Positions 8,427-16,213 of a stretch of DNA of 64,000 bases are shown here, piece after piece. Numbering within the stretch: position 1 is the first letter of the stretch; every line of letters begins with the position of its first letter. Under the pieces are notes generated by a model, which searched no databases, was not told where the DNA came from, and saw only the letters and a program-made list of their open reading frames with translations. Origin of the DNA: Cyanobium sp. NIES-981 (GTDB lineage Bacteria > Cyanobacteriota > Cyanobacteriia > PCC-6307 > Cyanobiaceae); NCBI GenBank assembly GCA_945896675.1, contig CAMDEM010000001.1:1-64000 (forward strand). Reading direction: 5' to 3'. The position numbers and the translations under genes were made by a program.

Positions 8427-9718
8427 GTGGGCACCGCCTCGAGCACAAAGGCTTTGGCGGGATCGAGCAGGGGTAGGGCTTGGCGATGCAGCGCTGCCGG
8501 GGTCCAGTGTTGGAGCCATTCCAAGGGGGCTGCCAAGGATTGGGGCCGGCTCCAGAGCCCATTGCTACCGATCAATCCGGCGATCCCACCCGCCGCCTCC
8601 AGGCCAAAGCGGTATCCGTTGGCCACGAGCCGTTGGGCCCGCAACCATTCGGGTTCAGAGATGGGTTCCTCCATCAGCTCCTGCCAAACCTGGCCAATCG
8701 CTTGGCGGACCTGGGGCAGGTCGTCGGTCTCACAGACCGCTTCGAGCAGGGCGAAGCTGCCACATTCCATGGCGTGAACGTCGAGATCAATGCTCTCGAC
8801 CAGTCGCAGCTGCTCGCGCAAGCGGTTGACGAGCCGGCTGCGCCGACCCTCAGCCATCACGGTGGTGAGCACATCAGCGCCCATCACCCCCACCACATCG
8901 GCGGCGGCGGGCTGTTGCCACAGCATCAAGAGGCGGGCGGATTCCAGCCGGGGAATAGAAAGGCGGTGCTCGCCGGGATGAACCTGGAGCAGGGAGCGGG
9001 GGGCGGGTTCACCTACGGCTCCAAGCCGGGCAAGGGCACTGCCCGCAAGTTCGGCGTCGAGGTCCCAGCCCGCCAATTGGCCCCCCAGGGCTAGGACGCA
9101 GCGGTTGGCGCCATAGAGCTTTTGGTGAAACTGCGCCATGGCGCTTGGCCCATGGGCCAGTAAGGCCTCTTTTTGACCCAGGATTGGCTGGCCGTAGGGG
9201 TGGTCTCCGCAGCCCAGTTTCAGGAGTTGCTGGAAGGCCATTTCATCGGGCTGGTCTTCGCTTTGGGCCAATTCCTCGAGCACCACTTGGCGCTCCATGG
9301 AGAAGGCATCGCCGTCGAGTTCGGGCTCAAGCACAAGCTCGAGGAGGAGCTGCAACGCTTCGGATGCCGCAGCCGGTGGAATGAGGACGTGGTAGTGAAC
9401 GTCGTCAAAGCCAGTGGCTGCGTTGCTTTGGCCGCCCAGGGCTTCGATGCGCCGATCGAACTCACCGGCGGCCAGGTTGCGGCTCCCCTTAAACACCATG
9501 TGCTCAAGGAAGTGGGCCAGGCCACTTTCCCCGGGGGCCTCATAGACGCTGCCGGCACGACACCAAAAATCGATGCAGACCAGGGGGGAGGCATCCATCT
9601 CCAGGACCATCACCTGGGCCCCGTTGGCCAGCTGGCGTCGTTCTGGGTTGCTGAGGCCTGGCAACAGGGGCAAAGGGGGGGCCAGGGGCAAGGCAGAGAA
9701 CCATGGCAAGATCTGCAT
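8423..9718 (-). CDS. M16 zinc metallopeptidase, active-type subunit
   Basis: A 431-residue insulinase-family peptidase starting at ATG 9718. The inverted zinc motif HFLEH is at residues 69-73 ([14 protein letters not shown]), with the downstream Glu region in the [13 protein letters not shown] segment. The C-terminal domain includes [14 protein letters not shown]. It probably forms a heterodimer with the degenerate M16 protein encoded immediately downstream with a 4-base overlap. Such pairs are conserved in cyanobacteria; the substrate is unknown. It is divergent from pcyA with only 22 bases between the start codons. Confidence 0.9.
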   Translation of the reverse strand: MQILPWFSALPLAPPLPLLPGLSNPERRQLANGAQVMVLEMDASPLVCIDFWCRAGSVYEAPGESGLAHFLEHMVFKGSRNLAAGEFDRRIEALGGQSNAATGFDDVHYHVLIPPAAASEALQLLLELVLEPELDGDAFSMERQVVLEELAQSEDQPDEMAFQQLLKLGCGDHPYGQPILGQKEALLAHGPSAMAQFHQKLYGANRCVLALGGQLAGWDLDAELAGSALARLGAVGEPAPRSLLQVHPGEHRLSIPRLESARLLMLWQQPAAADVVGVMGADVLTTVMAEGRRSRLVNRLREQLRLVESIDLDVHAMECGSFALLEAVCETDDLPQVRQAIGQVWQELMEEPISEPEWLRAQRLVANGYRFGLEAAGGIAGLIGSNGLWSRPQSLAAPLEWLQHWTPAALHRQALPLLDPAKAFVLEAVPT

Positions 9719-9740
9719 TCTGCTGGCTGCTGGGCCTTTT

Positions 9741-10508
9741 GTGACCCCAATCCCTTCCTCGAGCGCCACCCCTGCAAGCGGCGGGCTCCATCCCCTGGTC
9801 GCTGCGTTGGCGGAACGGATTCGCTCCAGCTGGCAGGTGTTGCCCGACCTGGCCCCCCTGGAGATCGCCGCCGACCTGGAGGCCATCAGTGGCAGTCTCG
9901 ATGGGGAGGCCCTGTTCATCCGCAATGAACTGCGCCAGTGCCGCGGGCTGCGCAAGTTGCACCTGGAGACGGCCCGGCTTGGGGCTGGTTTGCAAATCCT
10001 GCACTGCGTGCTGTTCCCAGATCCCCGCTTTGATTTACCCGTTTTCGGGGCCGACATCGTGGCTGGCCCAGCGGGGGTTTCGGCGGCCATTGTCGATCTT
10101 TCCCCCGTTTCCGGCTCCCTGCCTGAGGCCATCGCGAGCGGTTTGGCCGCTCGCAGCCCACGGCCCTACAGCCAACCCAGGGAGCTGCCGCCCTGGGGAG
10201 AGATTTTCTCCCCTTACGTGCGATTTGTGCGCCCAGCCAATGGGGAGGAAGAGGGCTGGTTTGTGGACGAGGTGGCCGAGGTGCTGCACGTCTTGGCGGA
10301 GGCCATCAAGGCCACCGAGCCCCAACCCCTCGACCATCCGGCTACGGTGAATCGATGGCAGGGTCAGCTCCGCTATTGCAAGCAACAGAAACAAAACGAC
10401 AAGACCCGCCGGGTGTTGGAGAAGGCCTTCAACCCGGAGTGGGCGAATCGCTACATCGAGGAACTCCTGTTCGACGATCCCCAGCCGTTGGCCCTGGGAG
10501 CTGGTTGA
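9741..10508 (+). CDS. pcyA: Phycocyanobilin:ferredoxin oxidoreductase
   Basis: About 255 residues from GTG 9741. PcyA reduces biliverdin IXalpha with four electrons from ferredoxin to make phycocyanobilin, the chromophore of phycobiliproteins. The catalytic His is in QILHCVLFP and the catalytic Asp in PVFGADIV, both in the expected order and spacing. The C-terminus ([19 protein letters not shown]) is characteristic. The stop shares one base with the devB start (TGATG). The frame is open upstream of 9741 into the divergent M16 gene, so the exact start is a judgement based on length. Confidence 0.93.
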   Translation: MTPIPSSSATPASGGLHPLVAALAERIRSSWQVLPDLAPLEIAADLEAISGSLDGEALFIRNELRQCRGLRKLHLETARLGAGLQILHCVLFPDPRFDLPVFGADIVAGPAGVSAAIVDLSPVSGSLPEAIASGLAARSPRPYSQPRELPPWGEIFSPYVRFVRPANGEEEGWFVDEVAEVLHVLAEAIKATEPQPLDHPATVNRWQGQLRYCKQQKQNDKTRRVLEKAFNPEWANRYIEELLFDDPQPLALGAG

Positions 10509-11398
10509 TGAAGCGTCCTTGGTGGCTGGCCCTTGGTGGTTTGGCCTTGGTGATTGTCTTGGCTTCCCTTTTGCGGCCATCACCGGCACCCCGTTCCATC
10601 CCTAAGGCCGCGGTCCAGCAGTTGCCGGAAGCGGTGTCAGCCCTTGGGCGGCTCGAACCGGCCGGTGATGTGCGCAAGCTCGCTGCCCCCATGTCAGGCC
10701 TGGGGGGTAGCCCCAGGATTGCCGCCCTTTTGGTGCAAGAGGGGGATCGGGTGCGACGGGGGGATTTACTGGCCAGCTTTGACAGCAGACCTGGTCTCCT
10801 GGCAGATCAGGCCCTGGTTCAAACCAAGATTTCCAATACGCTCCTCGAGCTGCAACTGCTTGAGCGGGATACCCGCCGTTATCGGCGGCTAGCCAAAAGT
10901 GGCGCAACCCCCTCGGCGGACCTGGATAACCGGGAAATCAAGTTAATTAGCCTGAGGGGGGACTTAGCCCAGGCCCGGGTTCAACTTCGCAAGGTTCAAT
11001 CCGACCTCGTGCAAAGCGAATTGCGCGCGCCGATGAATGCCACTGTTCTGCGGATTCTGGCCCGGCCGGGGGAGCGACCTGGGGAGTCTGGAATCCTGGA
11101 ACTCGGTAATACCGACCAGATGGAAGCCGTCGCAGAGGTCTATGAGAGCGATATCAGCCGGGTTCGTGTTGGTCAGCCAGCAACCTTGATTAGTGAAAAT
11201 GGGGGCTTGACGACGACCCTAAAAGCTCGCGTTGTGCGGATCACTCCCCAGGTCCGCCAGCGGCAGGTGGTCTCCACCAACCCCACGGGTGACGCCGATG
11301 CCCGCGTGGTGGAGGTGCGACTGGCCCTGGATCCTTCTGATTTGGCCAGGGTGCGCCAGTTGGCCGGACTCAAGGTGATCATCCGATTCCTGCCTTGA
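10508..11398 (+). CDS. devB: DevB-like periplasmic adaptor of an ABC exporter
   Basis: A 296-residue HlyD/MFP-family protein. A short N-terminal anchor (residues 5-22) precedes a lipoyl/barrel region (ALGRLEPAGDVRKL), a coiled hairpin (about 110-170) and a C-terminal beta domain. It overlaps both neighbours by 1 and 4 bases and is followed by a permease and an ATPase in DevBCA order. In Anabaena DevBCA exports glycolipid for the heterocyst envelope with TolC. In a unicellular picocyanobacterium the substrate must differ or be more general. Confidence 0.85.
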   Translation: MKRPWWLALGGLALVIVLASLLRPSPAPRSIPKAAVQQLPEAVSALGRLEPAGDVRKLAAPMSGLGGSPRIAALLVQEGDRVRRGDLLASFDSRPGLLADQALVQTKISNTLLELQLLERDTRRYRRLAKSGATPSADLDNREIKLISLRGDLAQARVQLRKVQSDLVQSELRAPMNATVLRILARPGERPGESGILELGNTDQMEAVAEVYESDISRVRVGQPATLISENGGLTTTLKARVVRITPQVRQRQVVSTNPTGDADARVVEVRLALDPSDLARVRQLAGLKVIIRFLP

Positions 11399-12594
11399 GT
11401 CCCTTGCAGCCTTTGCTAAGGGTCCTCCGCTCCCTTTGGGGCGGCCGGGGTATTCCCTTGGCCTGGTTGTTGCTCACCAGGCAGCCTGTGCGTCTGGCGG
11501 TGGCCCTTGCTGGCATCAGCTTCGCTGGAATCTTGATGTTTATGCAATTGGGATTTCGGGATGGCCTGTTTGATGCCAGCGTCACGATTCACCGGCTCTT
11601 CGATACCGATCTTGTTCTGATTAGCCCGCGCTCCAGTAGTTCGGTGAGCATGGCCGGTTTCCCCCGCCGCCGCCTTGTGCAGGCCATGGCAGATCCGCAG
11701 GTGGCTGGAATTACCCCTGTCCATTGGAATTTATTGCTTTGGCGTAATCCCAAAAATCTTTCAACCCGTTCTATTTTGGCCCTGGGCTTTGAGCCCACCG
11801 ACCCTTTGTTTACCGATCCCAGCCTGGCGAGTAAGGCAACGGTGCTGAACCAACGGGGCCGGGTTCTGTTTGATCAGCAGTCGCGGGCGGAATTTGGCCC
11901 GGTTGCCGAATGGTTTAAGGCCGGCCGCACCGTGGAAAGTGAGATTTCCGGCATGCGGGTGCGGGTGGCTGGCCTCGTCAGTCTTGGCACATCCTTTGGG
12001 GCCGATGGCAATTTGCTGACCAGTAGTGAGACCTTTCTTGGCCTGATGCCCAATACTCCACCAGGAAGTATTGAAGTGGGCTTGATTCGATTGAAGCCTG
12101 GATCTGATCCCGCGGCTGTGATCTCCCGATTAAAGACAAGCCTCCCAGATGATGTCACTGTATTGACAAAGCAGGGATTCATTGATTTTGAACAAAATTA
12201 CTGGCGAACGAGCACATCCATTGGCTTCATCTTTACCCTGGGAGCAGGTATGGGGTTCGTGGTTGGTTGTGTCATCGTTTATCAGGTTCTCTATTCGGAT
12301 GTGAGCGATCACCTGCCGGAATACGCCACCTTGATGGCCATGGGTTACCCCCTTTTAACCCTGTTGGGTGTTGTGGCCCGGGAGGGATTGCTGCTCGCGG
12401 CGTTTGGTTACCTTCCCGCCTATGCAGCCGGCCAGGGTCTGTATGCGCTAGTGCGCAGTGCAACCCAGCTGCCCGTTGCCATGGACACAACCCGGGCCGT
12501 GACCGTGTTCACCATGATTTTGGTGATGTGTATGGGATCGGCTTCCCTGGCCATGCGTCGCTTGGCGGATGCCGATCCGGCCGAAATCTTTTGA
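11395..12594 (+). CDS. devC: DevC-like FtsX/MacB-type ABC permease
   Basis: A 399-residue permease with an N-terminal span (about 27-47), a large periplasmic domain and three C-terminal spans from about residue 270, the MacB/LolC topology. Its TTG start at 11395 overlaps the devB stop (TTGA). It lies between devB and devA and should form the membrane core of their exporter. The stretch around 12050-12320 is AT-richer than flanking genes. Confidence 0.85.
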   Translation: MSPLQPLLRVLRSLWGGRGIPLAWLLLTRQPVRLAVALAGISFAGILMFMQLGFRDGLFDASVTIHRLFDTDLVLISPRSSSSVSMAGFPRRRLVQAMADPQVAGITPVHWNLLLWRNPKNLSTRSILALGFEPTDPLFTDPSLASKATVLNQRGRVLFDQQSRAEFGPVAEWFKAGRTVESEISGMRVRVAGLVSLGTSFGADGNLLTSSETFLGLMPNTPPGSIEVGLIRLKPGSDPAAVISRLKTSLPDDVTVLTKQGFIDFEQNYWRTSTSIGFIFTLGAGMGFVVGCVIVYQVLYSDVSDHLPEYATLMAMGYPLLTLLGVVAREGLLLAAFGYLPAYAAGQGLYALVRSATQLPVAMDTTRAVTVFTMILVMCMGSASLAMRRLADADPAEIF

Positions 12595-12608
12595 ACCCCT
12601 CCCCTCCC

Positions 12609-13286
12609 ATGGCCATCGCAGTGCAGGGCTTGCAGCACTGGTTTGGAACGGGCACCAACCGCCGTCAGGTGCTGCAGGGCATCGATTGCAGGGTGGCGGC
12701 CGGGGAGGTCGTCTTACTCACTGGCCCATCAGGGTGCGGCAAAACAACCTTTCTCACCCTGGTTGGAGCCCTGCGCCAGGTGCAGCAGGGCTCCGTTCAA
12801 GTGTTAGGGGAACAACTGCACGGGGCCCAACGCGGTACCCGCCAGCAGCTGCGCCGCCGCATCGGCATGATTTTTCAAGGCCACAACCTGTTGCGTTGCC
12901 TGACGGCGGAACAAAACGTGCAAATGGGCTCGGATTTGCTGCCAGGGCTTAGCTATCGAGCCCGCAGGGATCAGGCAAGGGAGTGGCTCAGGGCTGTGGG
13001 CTTGGGTGACCATTTGGGCCACTTGCCCCACGATCTATCCGGGGGCCAGAAGCAGCGGGTTGCCATCGCCCGGGCTTTGGCGGCCAAGCCCCAGCTGCTC
13101 TTGGCCGATGAGCCAACGGCTGCCTTGGATAGTCAGAGCGGCCGTGAAGTGGTGGATTTATTGAAGGATTTAGCTCTTCAACAGGGGTGTGGCGTCTTGA
13201 TGGTGACCCACGATCCCCGCATCCTGGATATCGCCGACCGCCTGCTGCAAATGGAAGACGGCCATCTCTTCGCAAAGCCCCTATAA
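12609..13286 (+). CDS. devA: DevA-like ABC exporter ATPase
   Basis: A 225-residue LolD/MacB-type ATPase starting at ATG 12609. It has Walker A GPSGCGKTT, a Q-loop in MIFQGHNLL, signature LSGGQKQRVAIARAL, Walker B LLLADEPTAAL and the switch His in VMVTHDPRI. It powers the DevB/DevC exporter encoded just upstream. The gene ends about 70 bases before the small basic-protein gene. Confidence 0.9.
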   Translation: MAIAVQGLQHWFGTGTNRRQVLQGIDCRVAAGEVVLLTGPSGCGKTTFLTLVGALRQVQQGSVQVLGEQLHGAQRGTRQQLRRRIGMIFQGHNLLRCLTAEQNVQMGSDLLPGLSYRARRDQAREWLRAVGLGDHLGHLPHDLSGGQKQRVAIARALAAKPQLLLADEPTAALDSQSGREVVDLLKDLALQQGCGVLMVTHDPRILDIADRLLQMEDGHLFAKPL

Positions 13287-13358
13287 AACGATCCCTTTCC
13301 ATCCCTCGTACACCGTTGGTTAAGGTGGTGGTTCGCATCCCCCCTTAACGCCGCTCGC

Positions 13359-13514
13359 ATGGCTAAGCGCAGAAATCTCAAGAAGGAAAAGCAAGAGCGC
13401 AACCGCGCCTACGCCCGCAAGTTCAAGAAGCGCAAGCTCCGCAACGACGGCCGTGGTGAAGGTGCCGGCAATGGTGTCACCGGTACGGCCAACAACGGCG
13501 GCGCTGCCGATTGA
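13359..13514 (+). CDS. Small, very basic conserved protein
   Basis: A 51-residue protein beginning MAKRRNLKKEKQERNRAYA. The first 29 residues are mostly Lys, Arg and Glu and would form a charged helix. The tail (GEGAGNGVTGTANNGGAAD) is glycine- and alanine-rich and probably disordered. The start is unambiguous and a strong intrinsic terminator follows at 13554. The composition suggests RNA or ribosome binding, but I recognise no named family. Codon use matches highly expressed neighbours. Confidence 0.75.
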   Translation: MAKRRNLKKEKQERNRAYARKFKKRKLRNDGRGEGAGNGVTGTANNGGAAD

Positions 13515-13553
13515 TCAGACCTTTGCATCACTGCACTGGTTTTGTACCGCATT

Positions 13554-13580
13554 GGGGATCCCTTGGGATCCCCTTTTTTC
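13554..13580 (+). terminator. Intrinsic terminator after the small basic-protein gene
   Basis: A perfect 9-base-pair stem (GGGGATCCC, two-base loop TT, GGGATCCCC) is followed at once by six Ts. It lies 40 bases after the stop of the 51-residue gene and 44 bases before the glycosyltransferase. Confidence 0.85.
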
Positions 13581-13623
13581 TGGCCTAGCGGCCTGCCCTT
13601 GCACCGTCTGATTCGCAACAGCC

Positions 13624-14553
13624 ATGTTCATCAGCGTTGTTATCCCCACCTACAACCGGCTGCCCATCCTGCAGACGTGTCTGCGGGCCCTCGAGGCCCA
13701 GCACCTCGAAGCTCCGGTCATGGGTTTTGAAGTGGTGCTCGTGGACGACGGCTCCACCGATGAGACCGTGGCCTGGCTGACGGCCCAGGCCGCTGAGCTG
13801 CCCCATGTGAGGTTGATTCAGCAAAGCCATGGCGGCCCGGCCCAGGGGCGCAACCGCGGCGTGGAGAACGCCCGGGGAGAGGTGATCGTGTTCATCGACA
13901 GCGACCTGGTGGTGACTCCCACCTTTTTGAGCTGCCATGGCAAGGCACTTCAGTGCCATTGGCAGCGGGCCGGCCATCGCCGTTGCTTTACCTACGGGGC
14001 GGTGATCAATACGGCCAATTTCTCAGACCCCACCAGCGAACCCCACAAGCTCCGCGACCTCTCCTGGGCCTACTTCGCCACCGGCAATGTGGCTATCGAC
14101 CGGGCCCTACTCGAAGGGGCGGGTCTGTTTGACACCCGTTTCCATCTTTATGGCTGGGAAGATCTGGAACTCGGCGAGCGCCTGCGGCTCCAGGGGGTTG
14201 ATCTTGTGCGTTGCCCTGAAGCCGTTGGGTACCACTGGCACCCGGCGCTCAGCCTCGACCAAATCCCGGCCTTGATTCGGGTAGAGCAGGAGCGGGCCAA
14301 AATGGGCCTGGTGTTTTTCCGTAAGCACCCCACCCGGCGGGTGCGCTTTATCGTCCAGTACACCCGCCTCCACTGGCTGCTCTGGGAACTGCTCACCCTG
14401 GGGGGCCTGCTCAATGAACGCAGTCTCAAGCCGGTGTTGGCTTGGATGATTCGCCGCGGCCACAGCTCCTGGGCGATGGAGCTGCTGCGCTTGCCCCTCA
14501 ACCGCATCGGAGTGCGGGCCCTCTACCAAGAGGCCAGATCCGCGGTTTGGTAA
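13624..14553 (+). CDS. Family 2 glycosyltransferase
   Basis: A 309-residue GT-A fold enzyme. The N-terminal domain has SVVIPTYNR, VDDGSTDE and the metal-binding DSD in VFIDSDLV. A C-terminal extension has WEDLELGERL, as in chondroitin-polymerase-like and galactosyltransferase-like GT2 enzymes, followed by amphipathic and hydrophobic segments (RLHWLLWELLTLGGLL) that may touch the membrane. Donor and acceptor are unknown. It stands alone between a terminator and the rpsB leader. Confidence 0.87.
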   Translation: MFISVVIPTYNRLPILQTCLRALEAQHLEAPVMGFEVVLVDDGSTDETVAWLTAQAAELPHVRLIQQSHGGPAQGRNRGVENARGEVIVFIDSDLVVTPTFLSCHGKALQCHWQRAGHRRCFTYGAVINTANFSDPTSEPHKLRDLSWAYFATGNVAIDRALLEGAGLFDTRFHLYGWEDLELGERLRLQGVDLVRCPEAVGYHWHPALSLDQIPALIRVEQERAKMGLVFFRKHPTRRVRFIVQYTRLHWLLWELLTLGGLLNERSLKPVLAWMIRRGHSSWAMELLRLPLNRIGVRALYQEARSAVW

Positions 14554-14578
14554 TTTGACAAGGTCCCTACACACCGCA

Positions 14579-14653
14579 CACCTGCGTGTTTCGGGTGACT
14601 TGAACGGTCCTCTGGTCCTTTCAGTCCCTGGCAGGTGGAGGCAAACCCGAAAC
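14579..14653 (+). promoter_or_regulatory. Candidate rpsB leader RNA with H-type pseudoknot
   Basis: Two perfect helices interleave. CACCTGC at 14579-14585 can pair with GCAGGTG at 14631-14637, and GTTTCGGGT at 14588-14596 can pair with ACCCGAAAC at 14645-14653. The order a-b-a'-b' is a pseudoknot. Inside helix a, GACTtGAA (from 14597) can pair with TTCAGTC (to 14626). The last strand ends 11 bases before the rpsB ATG, and a GGAGG sits between a' and b' at 14637-14641. In gamma-proteobacteria a structured rpsB leader mediates S2 autoregulation; this is inferred to be a cyanobacterial counterpart. Confidence 0.55.
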
Positions 14654-14664
14654 CCTAAAAACAA

Positions 14665-15378
14665 ATGGCTGTTGTAACCCTCGCGGAAATGATGGAGGCG
14701 GGCGCCCACTTTGGGCACCAAACCCGCCGTTGGAACCCGAAGATGTCGCGCTACATCTATTGCGCGCGCAACGGTGTCCACATCATCGATTTGGTGCAGA
14801 CCGCGGTCTGCATGAACAACGCTTACAAGTGGACGCGCAGTGCAGCCCGCAGCGGCAAGCGTTTCCTTTTTGTGGGCACCAAAAAGCAAGCTTCTGAGGT
14901 GATTGCCCAGGAAGCCACCCGTTGCGGTGCTGCCTACGTGAACCAGCGTTGGCTGGGCGGCATGCTCACCAACTGGACCACGATGCGTGCCCGGATCGAC
15001 CGGCTCAAGGACCTGGAGCGCATGGAAAGCTCAGGTGCTATCGCCATGCGTCCCAAGAAGGAAGCTGCGGTTCTGCGCCGGGAGCTGGATCGCCTCCAGA
15101 AGTATCTGGGTGGTCTCAAGAACATGCGCCGCCTGCCTGACGTGGTCGTTCTGGTGGACCAGCGCCGGGAAACGAACGCCGTGCTCGAAGCGCGCAAGCT
15201 TGATATCCCCTTGGTGTCCATGCTCGACACCAACTGCGACCCCGACCTCTGCGACGTTCCCATCCCCTGCAACGACGACGCCGTGCGTTCGGTGCAATTG
15301 GTGCTGGGCCGTCTGGCCGATGCGATCAACGAAGGTCGCCATGGCGCCAACGACCAAGGTCGCGAAGACGACGCCTGA
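14665..15378 (+). CDS. rpsB: 30S ribosomal protein S2
   Basis: A 237-residue protein with the S2 signatures [18 protein letters not shown] and [20 protein letters not shown]2 joins the 30S subunit late and contacts S1 at the platform. The start is ATG 14665; no purine-rich ribosome site sits directly upstream, because the segment before it is taken up by the proposed pseudoknot. tsf follows after 163 bases, the usual rpsB-tsf order. Confidence 0.97.
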   Translation: MAVVTLAEMMEAGAHFGHQTRRWNPKMSRYIYCARNGVHIIDLVQTAVCMNNAYKWTRSAARSGKRFLFVGTKKQASEVIAQEATRCGAAYVNQRWLGGMLTNWTTMRARIDRLKDLERMESSGAIAMRPKKEAAVLRRELDRLQKYLGGLKNMRRLPDVVVLVDQRRETNAVLEARKLDIPLVSMLDTNCDPDLCDVPIPCNDDAVRSVQLVLGRLADAINEGRHGANDQGREDDA

Positions 15379-15401
15379 TCACCGCGTCCATCGTTCAGAG
15401 T

Positions 15402-15432
15402 GCCGAAGAACCTCTCCAGGGGATTCTTCGGC
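15402..15432 (+). promoter_or_regulatory. Hairpin between rpsB and tsf
   Basis: GCCGAAGAA at 15402-15410 pairs perfectly with TTCTTCGGC at 15424-15432, with further CC/GG pairing inside. No T-tract follows on the plus strand, so this is not a standard terminator. It may protect the rpsB 3' end or set the ratio of S2 to EF-Ts. Confidence 0.5.
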
Positions 15433-15541
15433 CTCGCCGACTCTCTGTCCTAGCTACTTCCCCATCCCCATCTCCCTGTTGCTGATAAAGCCTTCCTTGG
15501 CCAGCATGGGATTTCTTCGTTTTTAACCCCTCCCTAAGACC

Positions 15542-16201
15542 ATGGCTGACATTTCCGCAAAGCTTGTCAAGGAACTGCGTGATAAGACAGGCGCAGGAAT
15601 GATGGATTGCAAAAAGGCCCTCATTGAGAGCGGCGGTGATACTAATAAGGCATCGGAGTGGCTGCGCCAGAAGGGCATCGCCACCGCCGAGAAGAAATCC
15701 GGTCGCATCGCTGCAGAAGGCTCCATCGGTAGCTACATCCATACCGGCGCCCGCGTTGGCGTGCTGGTTGAAGTCAACTGCGAAACCGATTTCGTTGCCC
15801 GCGGTGAAGCGTTCCAGGAGCTTCTGCGCAACGTGGCCATGCAGATCGCTGCGTGTCCCAGCGTTGAGTACGTCTCCGTCGATGAGATTCCTGCCGATAT
15901 CGCCGAACACGAAAAGCAGATTGAAATGGGTCGGGACGACCTGGCTGGTAAGCCCGATCAGATGAAGGAAAAGATCGTGGAAGGTCGCATTGGTAAGCGA
16001 CTCAAGGAGTTGGCTCTCCTCGATCAGCCCTTCATCAAGGACAGCTCGATGACCGTGGCTGAACTGGTGAAGCTGGTGGCTGGCAAGGCTGGGGAAAACA
16101 TCCAGGTGCGCCGTTTCACCCGCTTCACCCTTGGCGAAGGCATTGAAGTTGAGAAGGCTGATTTCGCCGCCGAAGTGGCTGCCATGGGCGGCGCAGCTTG
16201 A
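15542..16201 (+). CDS. tsf: Elongation factor Ts
   Basis: A 219-residue EF-Ts, the short form common in cyanobacteria. It has the N-terminal UBA-like domain with [16 protein letters not shown], which contacts EF-Tu, and the core [14 protein letters not shown]-Ts exchanges GDP for GTP on EF-Tu. The C-terminal coiled-coil subdomain of E. coli is reduced. It is followed after 12 bases by the 436-residue hypothetical gene. Confidence 0.97.
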   Translation: MADISAKLVKELRDKTGAGMMDCKKALIESGGDTNKASEWLRQKGIATAEKKSGRIAAEGSIGSYIHTGARVGVLVEVNCETDFVARGEAFQELLRNVAMQIAACPSVEYVSVDEIPADIAEHEKQIEMGRDDLAGKPDQMKEKIVEGRIGKRLKELALLDQPFIKDSSMTVAELVKLVAGKAGENIQVRRFTRFTLGEGIEVEKADFAAEVAAMGGAA

Positions 16202-16213
16202 AGCCGATCAGGC

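Noticed and set aside
14555-14560. TTGACA as the rpsB -35 box
   Set aside because: No acceptable -10 hexamer lies 16-18 bases downstream, so the match alone is not enough.
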